Below, in pieces: positions 33,812-46,700 of a DNA stretch of 64,000 nt. The stretch is from Gymnothorax reevesii (taxonomy: Eukaryota > Chordata > Actinopteri > Anguilliformes > Muraenidae). Location of the stretch: contig CM056581.1 in the NCBI GenBank assembly GCA_029721435.1, positions 71,472,712 to 71,536,711 of the forward strand, in the 5' to 3' direction. Below the pieces are notes generated by a model, which saw only the letters and a program-made list of their open reading frames with translations, searched no databases and was not told the DNA's origin. Every line of letters starts with the position of its first letter. Positions within the stretch are counted from its first letter, which is position 1. The position numbers and the translations under genes are program-made.

Positions 33812-36670
33812 ATACAGTGAAAATTCACTCATGTTTGTCACTTTCCCACTGATTTACACACAGAATGAAAATTTTTGACATGCAGAAGTTAAAAAAAAGA
33901 AAGTTTTTAAAAAAGTGTATATCTTCACTACAGAGACTCATATTCACTTCCAATAGGCCATAAAAACACATTGGAAAAATGGATGGCATATATGCAGTGC
34001 AACAGTGATCTGAAGCATTTCCCAGGCCAGATACACGCAGAGATTCACATTCTGAGCTTAAAACCTCAAAGAAGCGTGTTTTCATGAAAGAGCGTATGGA
34101 GACAATATCAGCGATCTAGCTCGCTTCCTTAAGAAGATAGAAGCCAATTCACTCCTATTTAGTCATACAGTGAAAATTCACTCATGTTTGTCACTTTCCC
34201 ACTGATTTACACACAGAATGAAAATTTTTGACATGCAGAAGTTAAAAAAAAGAAAGTTTTTAAAAAAGTGTATATCTTCACTACAGAGACTCATATTCAC
34301 TTCCAATAGGCCATAAAAACACATTGGAAAAATGGATGGCATATATGCAGTGCAACAGTGATCTGAAGCATTTCCCAGGCCAGATACACGCAGAGATTCA
34401 CATTCTGAGCTTAAAACCTCAAAGAAGCGTGTTTTCATGAAAGAGCGTATGGAGACAATATCAGCGCTCTAGCTCGCTTCCTTAAGAAGATAGCAGCCAA
34501 TTCACTCCAATTTAGTCATACAGTGAAAATTCACTCATGTTTGTCACTTTCCCACTGATTTACACACGGATTGAAACTTTTTGACAAGCAGAAGTAAAAA
34601 AAAAAGAAAGTTTTTAAAAAAGTGCATATCTTCACTTCAGAGACTCATATTCACTTCCAATAGGCCATACAAGCAAATTGGACAAATTGCTGCCATATAT
34701 GCAGTGCACAGTGATCTGAAGCATTTCCCAGCCCAGATACACGAACAGATTCACTTTCTGAGCTTAAAACCTAGAAGAAGCGTGTTTTCATGAAAGAGCG
34801 TATGGAGACAATATCAGCGCTCTCGCTCGCTTCCTTAAGAAGATAGCAGCCAATTCACTCCTATTTAGTCATACAGTGAAAATTCACTCATGTTTGTCAC
34901 TTTCCCACTGATTTACACACAGAATGAAAATTTTTGACATGCAGAAGTTAAAAAAAAGAAAGTTTTTAAAAAAGTGTATATCTTCACTTCAGAGACTAAT
35001 ATTCACTTCCAATAGGTCATACAAGCACATTGGAAAAATTAGTGGCATATATGCAGTGCAACAGAGATCTGAAGCATTTCCCAGGCCAGATACACGCAGA
35101 GATTCACATTCTGAGCTTAAAACCTCAAAGAAGCGTGTTTTCATGAAAGAGCGTATGGAGACAATATCAGCGCTCTAGCTCGCTTCCCTAAGAAGATAGC
35201 AGCCAATTCACTCCTATTTAGTCATACAGTGAAAATTCACTCATGTTTGTCACTTTCCCACTGATTTACACACAGAATGAAAATTTTTGACATGCAGAAG
35301 TTAAAAAAAAGAAAGTTTTTAAAAAAGTGTATATCTTCACTACAGAGACTCATATTCACTTCCAATAGGCCATAAAAACACATTGGAAAAATGGATGGCA
35401 TATATGCAGTGCAACAGTGATCTGAAGCATTTCCCAGGCCAGATACACGCAGAGATTCACATTCTGAGCTTAAAACCTCAAAGAAGCGTGTTTTCATGAA
35501 AGAGCGTATGGAGACAATATCAGCGCTCTAGGTCGCTTCCTTAAGAAGATAGCAGCCAATTCACTCCTGTTTAGTCATACAGTGAAAATTCACTCATGTT
35601 TGTCACTTTCCCACTGATTTACACACAGAATGAAAATTTTTGACATGCAGAAGTTAAAAAAAAGAAAGTTTTTAAAAAAGTGTATATCTTCACTTCAGAG
35701 ACTAATATTCACTTCCAATAGGCCATACAAGCACATTGGAAAAATTGATGGCATATATGCAGTGCAACAGTGATCTGAAGCATTTCCCAGGCCAGATACA
35801 CGCAGAGATTCACATTCTGAGCTTAAAACCTCAAAGTAGCGTGTTTTCATGAAAGAGCGTATGGAGACAATATCAGCGCTCTAGGTCGCTTCCTTAAGAA
35901 GATAGCAGCCAATTCACTCCTATTTAGTCATACAGTGAAAATTCACTCATGTTTGTCACTTTCCCACTGATTTACACACAGAATGAAAATTTTTGACATG
36001 CAGAAGTTAAAAAAAAGAAAGTTTTTAAAAAAGTGTATATCTTCACTACAGAGACTCATATTCACTTCCAATAGGCCATAAAAACACATTGGAAAAATGG
36101 ATGGCATATATGCAGTGCAACAGTGATCTGAAGCATTTCCCAGGCCAGATACACGCAGAGATTCACATTCTGAGCTTAAAACCTCAAAGTAGCGTGTTTT
36201 CATGAAAGAGCGTATGGAGACAATATCAGCGCTCTAGGTCGCTTCCTTAAGAAGATAGCAGCCAATTCACTCCTATTTAGTCATACAGTGAAAATTCACT
36301 CATGTTTGTCACTTTCCCACTGATTTACACACAGAATGAAAATTTTTGACATGCAGAAGTTAAAAAAAAGAAAGTTTTTAAAAAGTGTATATCTTCACTA
36401 CAGAGACTCATATTCACTTCCAATAGGCCATACAAGCAAATTGGACAAATTGCTGCCATATATGCAGTGCACAGTGATCTGAAGCATTTCCCAGCCCAGA
36501 TACACGAACAGATTCACTTTCTGAGATTAAAACCTAGAAGAAGCGTGTTTTCATGAAAGAGCGTATGGAGACAATATCAGCGCTCTAGCTCGCATCCTTA
36601 AGAAGATAGCAGCCAATTCACTCCTATTTAGTCATAAAGTGAAAATTCACTCATGTTTGTCACTTTCCCT
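33812..36670. repeat. Satellite flank right of the insertion, copy 1 continued
   Basis: Monomers from 33,849: B, B, C, A, B, A/B hybrid, B, B/C chimera. They match 39,103-41,961 at a constant offset of 5,291 bp. Shared private markers are AGCGATCTAG (34,110 / 39,400), CTCCAATTT (34,500 / 39,795), a ten-A run in C (34,595 / 39,887), AATAGGTCAT (35,010 / 40,305), CTCCTGTTTA (35,565 / 40,856), CGCATCC (36,590 / 41,880), TCATAAAGTG and TTTCCCTCTG (about 36,635-36,670 / 41,925-41,960). Confidence 0.92.
36320..36670. repeat. Chimeric monomer, B head and C tail (351 bp)
   Basis: It begins as B with a TTTTTAAAAAGTG shortening and CTACAG, and turns to C at ACAAGCAAATTGGAC. The twin is at 41,611-41,961. 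It resembles the chimera at 24,233 but has GTGTATATC where that one has GTGTGTATC, so the three descend from one recombinant monomer. Confidence 0.83.
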
Positions 36671-39098
36671 CTGATTTACACACAGAATGAAAATTTTTGA
36701 CATGCAGAAGTTAAAAAAAAGAAAGTTTTTAAAAAAGTGTGTATCTTCACTACAGAGACTCATATTCACTTCCAATAGGCCATACAAGCAAATTGGACAA
36801 ATTGCTGCCATATATGCAGTGCACAGTGATCTGAAGCATTTCCCAGCCCAGATACACGATCAGATTCACTTTCTGAGATTAAAACCTAGAAGAAGCGTGT
36901 TTTCATGAAAGAGCGTATGGAGACAATATCAGCGCTCTAGCTCGCTTCCTTAAGAAGATAGCAGCCAATTCACTCCTATTTAGTCATACAGTGAAAATTC
37001 ACTCATGTTTGTCACTTTCCCACTGATTTACACACAGAATGAAAATTTTTGACATGCAGAAGTTAAAAAAAAGAAAGTTTTTAAAAAAGTGTATATCTTC
37101 ACTACAGAGACTCATATTCACTTCCAATAGGCCATAAAAACACATTGGAAAAATGGATGGCATATATGCAGTGCAACAGTGATCTGAAGCATTTCCCAGG
37201 CCAGATACACGCAGAGATTCACATTCTGAGCTTAAAACCTCAAAGAAGCGTGTTTTCATGAAAGAGCGTATGGAGACAATATCAGCGCTCTAGCTCGCTT
37301 CCTTAAGAAGATAGCAGCCAATTCACTCCTATTTAGTCATGCAGTGAAAATTCACTCATGTTTGTCACTTTCCCACTGATTTACACACGGATTGAAACTT
37401 TTTGACAAGCAGAAGTAAAAAAAAAGAAAGTTTTTAAAAAAGTGCATATCTTCACTACAGAGACTCATATTCACTTCCAATAGGCCATACAAGCAAATTG
37501 GACAAATTGCTGCCATATATGCAGTGCACAGTGATCTGAAGCATTTCCCAGCCCAGATACACGAACAGATTCACTTTCTGAGCCTAAAACCTAGAAGAAG
37601 CGTGTTTTCATGAAAGAGCGTATGGAGACAATATCAGCGCTCTAGCTCGCTTCCTTAAGAAGATAGCAGCCAATTCACTCCTATTTAGTCATACAGTGAA
37701 AATTCACTCATGTTTGTCACTTTCCCACTGATTTACACACAGAATGAAAATTTTTGACATGCAGAAGTTAAAAAAAAGAAAGTTTTTAAAAAAGTGTATA
37801 TCTTCACTTCAGAGACTAATATTCACTTCCAATAGGCCATACAAGCACATTGGAAAAATTGGTGGCATATATGCAGTGCAACAGAGATCTGAAGCATTTC
37901 CCAGGCCAGATACACGCAGAGATTCACATTCTGAGCTTAAAACCTCAAAGAAGCGTGTTTTCATGAAAGAGCGTATGGAGACAATATCAGCGCTCTAGCT
38001 CGCTTCCCTAAGAAGATAGCAGCCAATTCACTCCTATTTAGTCATACAGTGAAAATTCACTCATGTTTGTCACTTTCCCACTGATTTACACACAGAATGA
38101 AAATTTTTGACATGCAGAAGTTAAAAAAAAGAAAGTTTTTAAAAAAGTGTATATCTTCACTACAGAGACTCATATTCACTTCCAATAGGCCATAAAAACA
38201 CATTGGAAAAATGGATGGCATATATGCAGTGCCACAGTGATCTGAAGCATTTCCCAGGCCAGATACACGCAGAGATTCACATTCTGAGCTTAAAACCTCA
38301 AAGAAGCGTGTTTTCATGAAAGAGCGTATGGAGACAATATCAGCGCTCTAGCTCGCTTCCTTAAGAAGATAGAAGCCAATTCACTCCTATTTAGTCATAC
38401 AGTGAAAATTCACTCATGTTTGTCACTTTCCCACTGATTTACACACAGAATGAAAATTTTTGACATGCAGAAGTTAAAAAAAAGAAAGTTTTTAAAAAAG
38501 TGTATATCTTCACTACAGAGACTCATATTCACTTCCAATAGGCCATAAAAACACATTGGAAAAATGGATGGCATATATGCAGTGCAACAGTGATCTGAAG
38601 CATTTCCCAGGCCAGGTACACGCAGAGATTCACATTCTGAGCTTAAAACCTCAAAGAAGCGTGTTTTCATGAAAGAGCGTATGGAGACAATATCAGCGCT
38701 CTAGCTCGCTTCCTTAAGAAGATAGAAGCCAATTCACTCCTATTTAGTCATACAGTGAAAATTCACTCATGTTTGTCACTTTCCCACTGATTTACACACA
38801 GAATGAAAATTTTTGACATGCAGAAGTTAAAAAAAAGAAAGTTTTTAAAAAAGTGTATATCTTCACTACAGAGACTCATATTCACTTCCAATAGGCCATA
38901 AAAACACATTGGAAAAATGGATGGCATATGTGCAGTGCAACAGTGATCTGAAGCATTTCCCAGGCCAGATACACGCAGAGATTCACATTCTGAGCTTAAA
39001 ACCTCAAAGAAGCGTGTTTTCATGAAAGAGCGTATGGAGACAATATCAGCGCTCTAGCTCGCTTCCTTAAGAAGATAGAAGCCAATTCACTCCTATTT

Positions 39099-39102
39099 AG
39101 TC
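39099..39102. other. Empty paralogous insertion site (AGTC)
   Basis: This is the position in the second block copy that corresponds to the retrotransposon target. The sequence runs CCTATTTAGTCATACAGTG without interruption. The offsets on the two sides (11,380 to the left flank, 5,291 to the right flank) both land here. Confidence 0.92.
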
Positions 39103-41610
39103 ATACAGTGAAAATTCACTCATGTTTGTCACTTTCCCACTGATTTACACACAGAATGAAAATTTTTGACATGCAGAAGTTAAAAAAAAGAAAGTTTTTA
39201 AAAAAGTGTATATCTTCACTACAGAGACTCATATTCACTTCCAATAGGCCATAAAAACACATTGGAAAAATGGATGGCATATATGCAGTGCAACAGTGAT
39301 CTGAAGCATTTCCCAGGCCAGATACACGCAGAGATTCACATTCTGAGCTTAAAACCTCAAAGAAGCGTGTTTTCATGAAAGAGCGTATGGAGACAATATC
39401 AGCGATCTAGCTCGCTTCCTTAAGAAGATAGAAGCCAATTCACTCCTATTTAGTCATACAGTGAAAATTCACTCATGTTTGTCACTTTCCCACTGATTTA
39501 CACACAGAATGAAAATTTTTGACATGCAGAAGTTAAAAAAAAGAAAGTTTTTAAAAAAGTGTATATCTTCACTACAGAGACTCATATTCACTTCCAATAG
39601 GCCATAAAAACACATTGGAAAAATGGATGGCATATATGCAGTGCAACAGTGATCTGAAGCATTTCCCAGGCCAGATACACGCAGAGATTCACATTCTGAG
39701 CTTAAAACCTCAAAGAAGCGTGTTTTCATGAAAGAGCGTATGGAGACAATATCAGCGCTCTAGCTCGCTTCCTTAAGAAGATAGCAGCCAATTCACTCCA
39801 ATTTAGTCATACAGTGAAAATTCACTCATGTTTGTCACTTTCCCACTGATTTACACACGGATTGAAACTTTTTGACAAGCAGAAGTAAAAAAAAAAGAAA
39901 GTTTTTAAAAAAGTGCATATCTTCACTTCAGAGACTCATATTCACTTCCAATAGGCCATACAAGCAAATTGGACAAATTGCTGCCATATATGCAGTGCAC
40001 AGTGATCTGAAGCATTTCCCAGCCCAGATACACGAACAGATTCACTTTCTGAGCTTAAAACCTAGAGGAAGCGTGTTTTCATGAAAGAGCGTATGGAGAC
40101 AATATCAGCGCTCTCGCTCGCTTCCTTAAGAAGATAGCAGCCAATTCACTCCTATTTAGTCATACAGTGAAAATTCACTCATGTTTGTCACTTTCCCACT
40201 GATTTACACACAGAATGAAAATTTTTGACATGCAGAAGTTAAAAAAAAGAAAGTTTTTAAAAAAGTGTATATCTTCACTTCAGAGACTAATATTCACTTC
40301 CAATAGGTCATACAAGCACATTGGAAAAATTGGTGGCATATATGCAGTGCAACAGAGATCTGAAGCATTTCCCAGGCCAGATACACGCAGAGATTCACAT
40401 TCTGAGCTTAAAACCTCAAAGAAGCGTGTTTTCATGAAAGAGCGTATGGAGACAATATCAGCGATCTAGCTCGCTTCCTTAAGAAGATAGAAGCCAATTC
40501 ACTCCTATTTAGTCATACAGTGAAAATTCAGTCATGTTTGTCACTTTCACACTGATTTACACACAGAATGAAAATTTTTGACATGCAGAAGTTAAAAAAA
40601 AGAAAGTTTTTAAAAAAGTGTATATCTTCACTACAGAGACTCATATTCACTTCCAATAGGCCATAAAAACACATTGGAAAAATGGATGGCATATATGCAG
40701 TGCAACAGTGATCTGAAGCATTTCCCAGGCCAGATACACGCAGAGATTCACATTCTGAGCTTAAAACCTCAAAGAAGCGTGTTTTCATGAAAGAGCGTAT
40801 GGAGACAATATCAGCGCTCTAGGTCGCTTCCTTAAGAACATAGCAGCCAATTCACTCCTGTTTAGTCATACAGTGAAAATTCACTCATGTTTGTCACTTT
40901 CCCACTGATTTACACACAGAATGAAAATTTTTGACATGCAGAAGTTAAAAAAAAGAAAGTTTTTAAAAAAGTGTATATCTTCACTTCAGAGACTAATATT
41001 CACTTCCAATAGGCCATACAAGCACATTGGAAAAATTGGTGGCATATATGCAGTGCAACAGTGATCTGAAGCATTTCCCAGGCCAGATACACGCAGAGAT
41101 TCACATTCTGAGCTTAAAACCTCAAAGTAGCGTGTTTTCATGAAAGAGCGTATGGAGACAATATCAGCGCTCTAGGTCGCTTCCTTAAGAAGATAGCAGC
41201 CAATTCACTCCTATTTAGTCATACAGTGAAAATTCACTCATGTTTGTCACTTTCCCACTGATTTACACACAGAATGAAAATTTTTGACATGCAGAAGTTA
41301 AAAAAAAGAAAGTTTTTAAAAAAGTGTATATCTTCACTACAGAGACTCATATTCACTTCCAATAGGCCATAAAAACACATTGGAAAAATGGATGGCATAT
41401 ATGCAGTGCAACAGTGATCTGAAGCATTTCCCAGGCCAGATACACGCAGAGATTCACATTCTGAGCTTAAAACCTCAAAGTAGCGTGTTTTCATGAAAGA
41501 GCGTATGGAGACAATATCAGCGCTCTAGGTCGCTTCCTTAAGAAGATAGCAGCCAATTCACTCCTATTTAGTCATACAGTGAAAATTCACTCATGTTTGT
41601 CACTTTCCCA

Positions 41611-41961
41611 CTGATTTACACACAGAATGAAAATTTTTGACATGCAGAAGTTAAAAAAAAGAAAGTTTTTAAAAAGTGTATATCTTCACTACAGAGACTC
41701 ATATTCACTTCCAATAGGCCATACAAGCAAATTGGACAAATTGCTGCCATATATGCAGTGCACAGTGATCTGAAGCATTTCCCAGCCCAGATACACGAAC
41801 AGATTCACTTTCTGAGATTAAAACCTAGAAGAAGCGTGTTTTCATGAAAGAGCGTATGGAGACAATATCAGCGCTCTAGCTCGCATCCTTAAGAAGATAG
41901 CAGCCAATTCACTCCTATTTAGTCATAAAGTGAAAATTCACTCATGTTTGTCACTTTCCCT
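41611..41961. repeat. Chimeric monomer, twin of 36,320
   Basis: B head, C tail, 351 bp, with the same shortened A-run as its twin. It is followed by a monomer (41,962) with AAAGTAGCCTG, after which the block homology to copy 1 ends. Confidence 0.83.
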
Positions 41962-43725
41962 CTGATTTACACACAGAATGAAAATTTTTGACATGCAGAA
42001 GTTAAAAAAAAGAAAGTTTTTAAAAAAGTGTATATCTTCACTACAGAGACTCATATTCACTTCCAATAGGCCATAAAAACACATTGGAAAAATGGATGGC
42101 ATATATGCAGTGCAACAGTGATCTGAAGCATTTCCCAGGCCAGATACACGCAGAGATTCACATTCTGAGCTTAAAACCTCAAAGTAGCCTGTTTTCATGA
42201 AAGAGCGTATGGAGACAATATCAGCGCTCTAGGTCGCTTCCTCAAGAAGATAGCAGCCAATTCACTCCTATTTAGTCATACAGTGAAAATTCACTCATGT
42301 TTGTCACTTTCCCACTGATTTACACACAGAATGAAAATTTTTCACATGCAGAAGTTAAAAAAAAGAAAGTTTTTAAAAAAGTGTATATCTTCACTACAGA
42401 GACTCATATTCACTTCCAATAGGCCATAAAAACACATTGGAAAAATGGATGGCATATATGCAGTGCAACAGTGATCTGAAGCATTTCCCAGGCCAGATAC
42501 ACGCAGAGATTCACATTCTGAGCTTAAAACCTCAAAGAAGCGTGTTTTCATGAAAGAGCGTATGGAGACAATATCAGCGCTCTAGCTCGCTTCCCTAAGA
42601 AGATAGCAGCCAATTCACTCCTATTTAGTCATACAGTGAAAATTCACTCATGTTTGTCACTTTCCCACTGATTTACACACAGAATGAAAATTTTTGACAT
42701 GCAGAAGTTAAAAAAAAGAAAGTTTTTAAAAAAAGTGTATATCTTCACTACAGAGACTCATATTCACTTCCAATAGGCCATAAAAACACATTGGAAAAAT
42801 GGATGGCATATATGCAGTGCAACAGTGATCTGAAGCATTTCCCAGGCCAGATACACGCAGAGATTCACATTCTGAGCTTAAAACCTCAAAGAAGCGTGTT
42901 TTCATGAAAGAGCGTATGGAGACAATATCAGCGCTCTAGGTCGCTTCCTTAAGAAGATAGCAGCCAATTCACTCCTGTTTAGTCATACAGTGAAAATTCA
43001 CTCATGTTTGTCACTTTCCCACTGATTTACACACAGAATGAAAATTTTTGACATGCAGAAGTTAAAAAAAAGAAAGTTTTTAAAACAGTGTATATCTTCA
43101 CTACAGAGACTCATATTCACTTCCAATAGGCCATACAAGCACATTGGAAAAATTGGTGGCATATATGCAGTGCAACAGAGATCTGAAGCATTTCCCAGGC
43201 CAGATACACGCAGAGATTCACATTCTGAGCTTAAAACCTCAAAGAAGCGTGTTTTCATGAAAGAGCGTATGGAGACAATATCAGCGCTCTAGCTCGCTTC
43301 CTTAAGAAGATAGCAGCCAATTCACTCCTGTTTAGTCATACAGTGAAAATTCACTCATGTTTGTCACTTTCCCACTGATTTACACACGATTGAAACTTTT
43401 TGACAAGCAGAAGTAAAAAAAAAGAAAGTTTTTAAAAAAGTGCATATCTTCACTTCAGAGACTCATATTCACTTCCAATAGGCCATACAAGCAAATTGGA
43501 CAAATTGCTGCCATATATGCAGTGCACAGTGATCTGAAGCATTTCCCAGCCCAGATACACGAACAGATTCACTTTCTGAGCTTAAAACCTAGAAGAAGCG
43601 TGTTTTCATGAAAGAGCGTATGGAGACAATATCAGCGCTCTAGCTCGCTTCCTTAAGAAGATAGCAGCCAATTCACTCCTATTTAGTCATACAGTGAAAA
43701 TTCACTCATGTTTGTCACTTTCCCA
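41962..43725. repeat. Satellite block B-B-B-(A/B)-C
   Basis: Starts 41,962 B, 42,315 B (with TTTTTCACATG), 42,668 B (an extra A, giving seven, in TTTTTAAAAAAAGTG), 43,022 A/B hybrid, 43,375 C (CACACGATTG, one G lost). The last three share with 51,134-52,191 the seven-A run, CTAGGTCGC, CTCCTGTTTA, TTTTTAAAACAGTG and the CACACGATTG deletion, so this roughly 1.06-kb stretch is duplicated about 8.47 kb away. Confidence 0.85.
43022..43374. repeat. Hybrid monomer, B front with A back
   Basis: It has AAAACAGTG and CTACAGAGACTCATATTC as in B, then ACAAGCACATTGGAAAAATTGG and GCAACAGAGATC as in A. The related monomer at 51,488 shares AAAACAGTG but stays B throughout, so the A part was probably gained by exchange. 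This monomer is open both as an 84-codon plus frame and an 86-codon minus frame, which supports the view that these frames are passive. Confidence 0.8.
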
Positions 43726-46700
43726 CTGATTTACACACAGAATGAAAATTTTTGACATGCAGAAGTTAAAAAAAAGAAAGTTTTTAAAAAAGTGTATATC
43801 TTCACTTCAGAGACTAATATTCACTTCCAATAGGCCATACAAGCACATTGGAAAAATTGGTGGCATATATGCAGTGCAACAGAGATCTGAAGCATTTCCC
43901 AGGCCAGATACACGCAGAGATTCACATTCTGAGCTTAAAACCTCAAAGAAGCGTGTTTTCATGAAAGAGCGTATGGAGACAATATCAGCGCTCTAGCTCG
44001 CTTCCTTAAGAAGATAGCAGCCAATTCACTCCTATTTAGTCATACAGTGAAAATTCACTCATGTTTGTCACTTTCCCACTGATTTACACACGGATTGAAA
44101 CTTTTTGACAAGCAGAAGTAAAAAAAAAGAAAGTTTTTAAAAAAGTGCATATCTTCACTTCAGAGACTCATATTCACTTCCAATAGGCCATACAAGCTAA
44201 TTGGACAAATTGCTGCCATATATGCAGTGCACAGTGATCTGAAGCATTTCCCAGCCCAGATACACGAACAGATTCACTTTCTGAGCTTAAAACCTAGAAG
44301 AAGCGTGTTTTCATGAAAGAGCGTATGGAGACAATATCAGCGCTCTAGCTCGCTTCCTTAAGAAGATAGCAGCCAATTCACTCCTATTTAGTCATACAGT
44401 GAAAATTCACTCATGTTTGTCACTTTCCCACTGATTTACACACAGAATGAAAATTTTTGACATGCAGAAGTTAAAAAAAAAGAAAGTTTTTAAAAAAGTG
44501 TATATCTTCACTTCAGAGACTAATATTCACTTCCAATAGGCCATACAAGCACATTGGAAAAATTGGTGGCATATATGCAGTGCAACAGAGATCTGAAGCA
44601 TTTCCCAGGCCAGATACACGCAGAGATTCACATTCTGAGCTTAAAACCTCAAAGAAGCGTGTTTTCATGAAAGAGCGTATGGAGACAATATCAGCGCTCT
44701 AGCGCGCTTCCCTAAGAAGATAGCAGCCAATTCATTCCTATTTAGTCATACAGTGAAAATTCACTCATGTTTGTCACTTTCCCACTGATTTACACACAGA
44801 ATGAAAATTTTTGACATGCAGAAGTTAAAAAAAAGAAAGTTTTTAAAAAAGTGTATATCTTCACTACAGAGACTCATATTCACTTCCAATAGGCCATAAA
44901 AACACATTGGAAAAATGGATTGCATATATGCAGTGCAACAGTGATCTGAAGCATTTCCCAGGCCAGATACACGCAGAGATTCACATTCTGAGCTTAAAAC
45001 CTCAAAGAAGCGTGTTTTCATGAAAGAGCGTATGGAGACAATATCAGCGCTCTAGGTCGCTTCCTTAAGAAGATAGCAGCCAATTCACTCCTATTTAGTC
45101 ATACAGTGAAAATTCACTCATGTTTGTCACTTTCCCACTGATTTACACACAGAATGAAAATTTTTGACATGCAGAAGTTAAAAAAAAGAAAGTTTTTAAA
45201 AAAGGGTATATCTTCACTACAGAGACTCATATTCACTTCCAATAGGCCATAAAAACACATTGGAAAAATGGATGGCATATATGCAGTGCAACAGTGATCT
45301 GAAGCATTTCCCAGGCCAGATACACGCAGAGATTCACATTCTGAGCTTAAAACCTCAAAGAAGCGTGTTTTCATGAAAGAGCGTATGGAGACAATATCAG
45401 CGCTCTAGCTCGCTTCCTTAAGAAGATAGCAGCCAATTCACTCCTGTTTAGTCATACAGTGAAAATTCACTCATGTTTGTCACTTTCCCACTGATTTACA
45501 CACGATTGAAACTTTTTGACAAGCAGAAGTAAAAAAAAAGAAAGTTTTTAAAAAAGTGCATATCTTCACTTCAGAGACTCATATTCACTTCCAATAGGCC
45601 ATACAAGCAAATTGGACAAATTGCTGCCATATATGCAGTGCACAGTGATCTGAAGCATTTCCCAGCCCAGATACACGAACAGATTCACTTTCTGAGCTTA
45701 AAACCTAGAAGAAGCGTGTTTTCATGAAAGAGCGTATGGAGACAATATCAGCGCTCTAGCTCGCTTCCTTAAGAAGATAGCAGCCAATTCACTCCTATTT
45801 AGTCATACAGTGAAAATTCACTCATGTTTGTCACTTTCCCACTGATTTACACACAGAATGAAAATTTTTGACATGCAGAAGTTAAAAAAAAGAAAGTTTT
45901 TAAAAAAGTGTATATCTTCACTTCAGAGACTAATATTCACTTCCAATAGGCCATACAAGCACATTGGAAAAATTGGTGGCATATATGCAGTGCAACAGAG
46001 ATCTGAAGCATTTCCCAGGCCAGATACACGCAGAGATTCACATTCTGAGCTTAAAACCTCAAAGAAGCGTGTTTTCATGAAAGAGCGTATGGAGACAATA
46101 TCAGCGCTCTAGCTCGCTTCCTTAAGAAGATAGCAGCCAATTCACTCCTATTTAGTCATACAGTGAAAATTCACTCATGTTTGTCACTTTCCCACTGATT
46201 TACACACGGATTGAAACTTTTTGACAAGCAGAAGTAAAAAAAAAGAAAGTTTTTAAAAAAGTGCATATCTTCACTTCAGAGACTCATATTCACTTCCAAT
46301 AGGCCATACAAGCTAATTGGACAAATTGCTGCCATATATGCAGTGCACAGTGATCTGAAGCATTTCCCAGCCCAGATACACGAACAGATTCACTTTCTGA
46401 GCTTAAAACCTAGAAGAAGCGTGTTTTCATGAAAGAGCGTATGGAGACAATATCAGCGCTCTAGCTCGCTTCCTTAAGAAGATAGCAGCCAATTCACTCC
46501 TATTTAGTCATACAGTGAAAATTCACTCATGTTTGTCACTTTCCCACTGATTTACACACAGAATGAAAATTTTTGACATGCAGAAGTTAAAAAAAAAGAA
46601 AGTTTTTAAAAAAGTGTATATCTTCACTTCAGAGACTAATATTCACTTCCAATAGGCCATACAAGCACATTGGAAAAATTGGTGGCATATATGCAGTGCA

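Larger units (their letters stand above)
36671..41961. repeat. Copy 2 of the 15-monomer block, without the retrotransposon
   Basis: This is a 5,291-bp head-to-tail copy of the block at 24,233-36,670. It starts with the GTGTGTATC chimera (36,671) and runs B, C, A, 5B, C, A, B, A/B, B, B/C. Relative to it, copy 1 has the extra 1,059-bp triplet at 25.3-26.3 kb and the 6,089-bp retrotransposon insertion. The arithmetic closes: 12,438 minus 6,089 minus 1,059 is 5,290, within one base of the 5,291-bp copy. Private differences in this copy include CTAGAGGAAG (40,065) and AATTCAGTCATG with TTTCACACTG (about 40,530-40,550). Confidence 0.9.
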
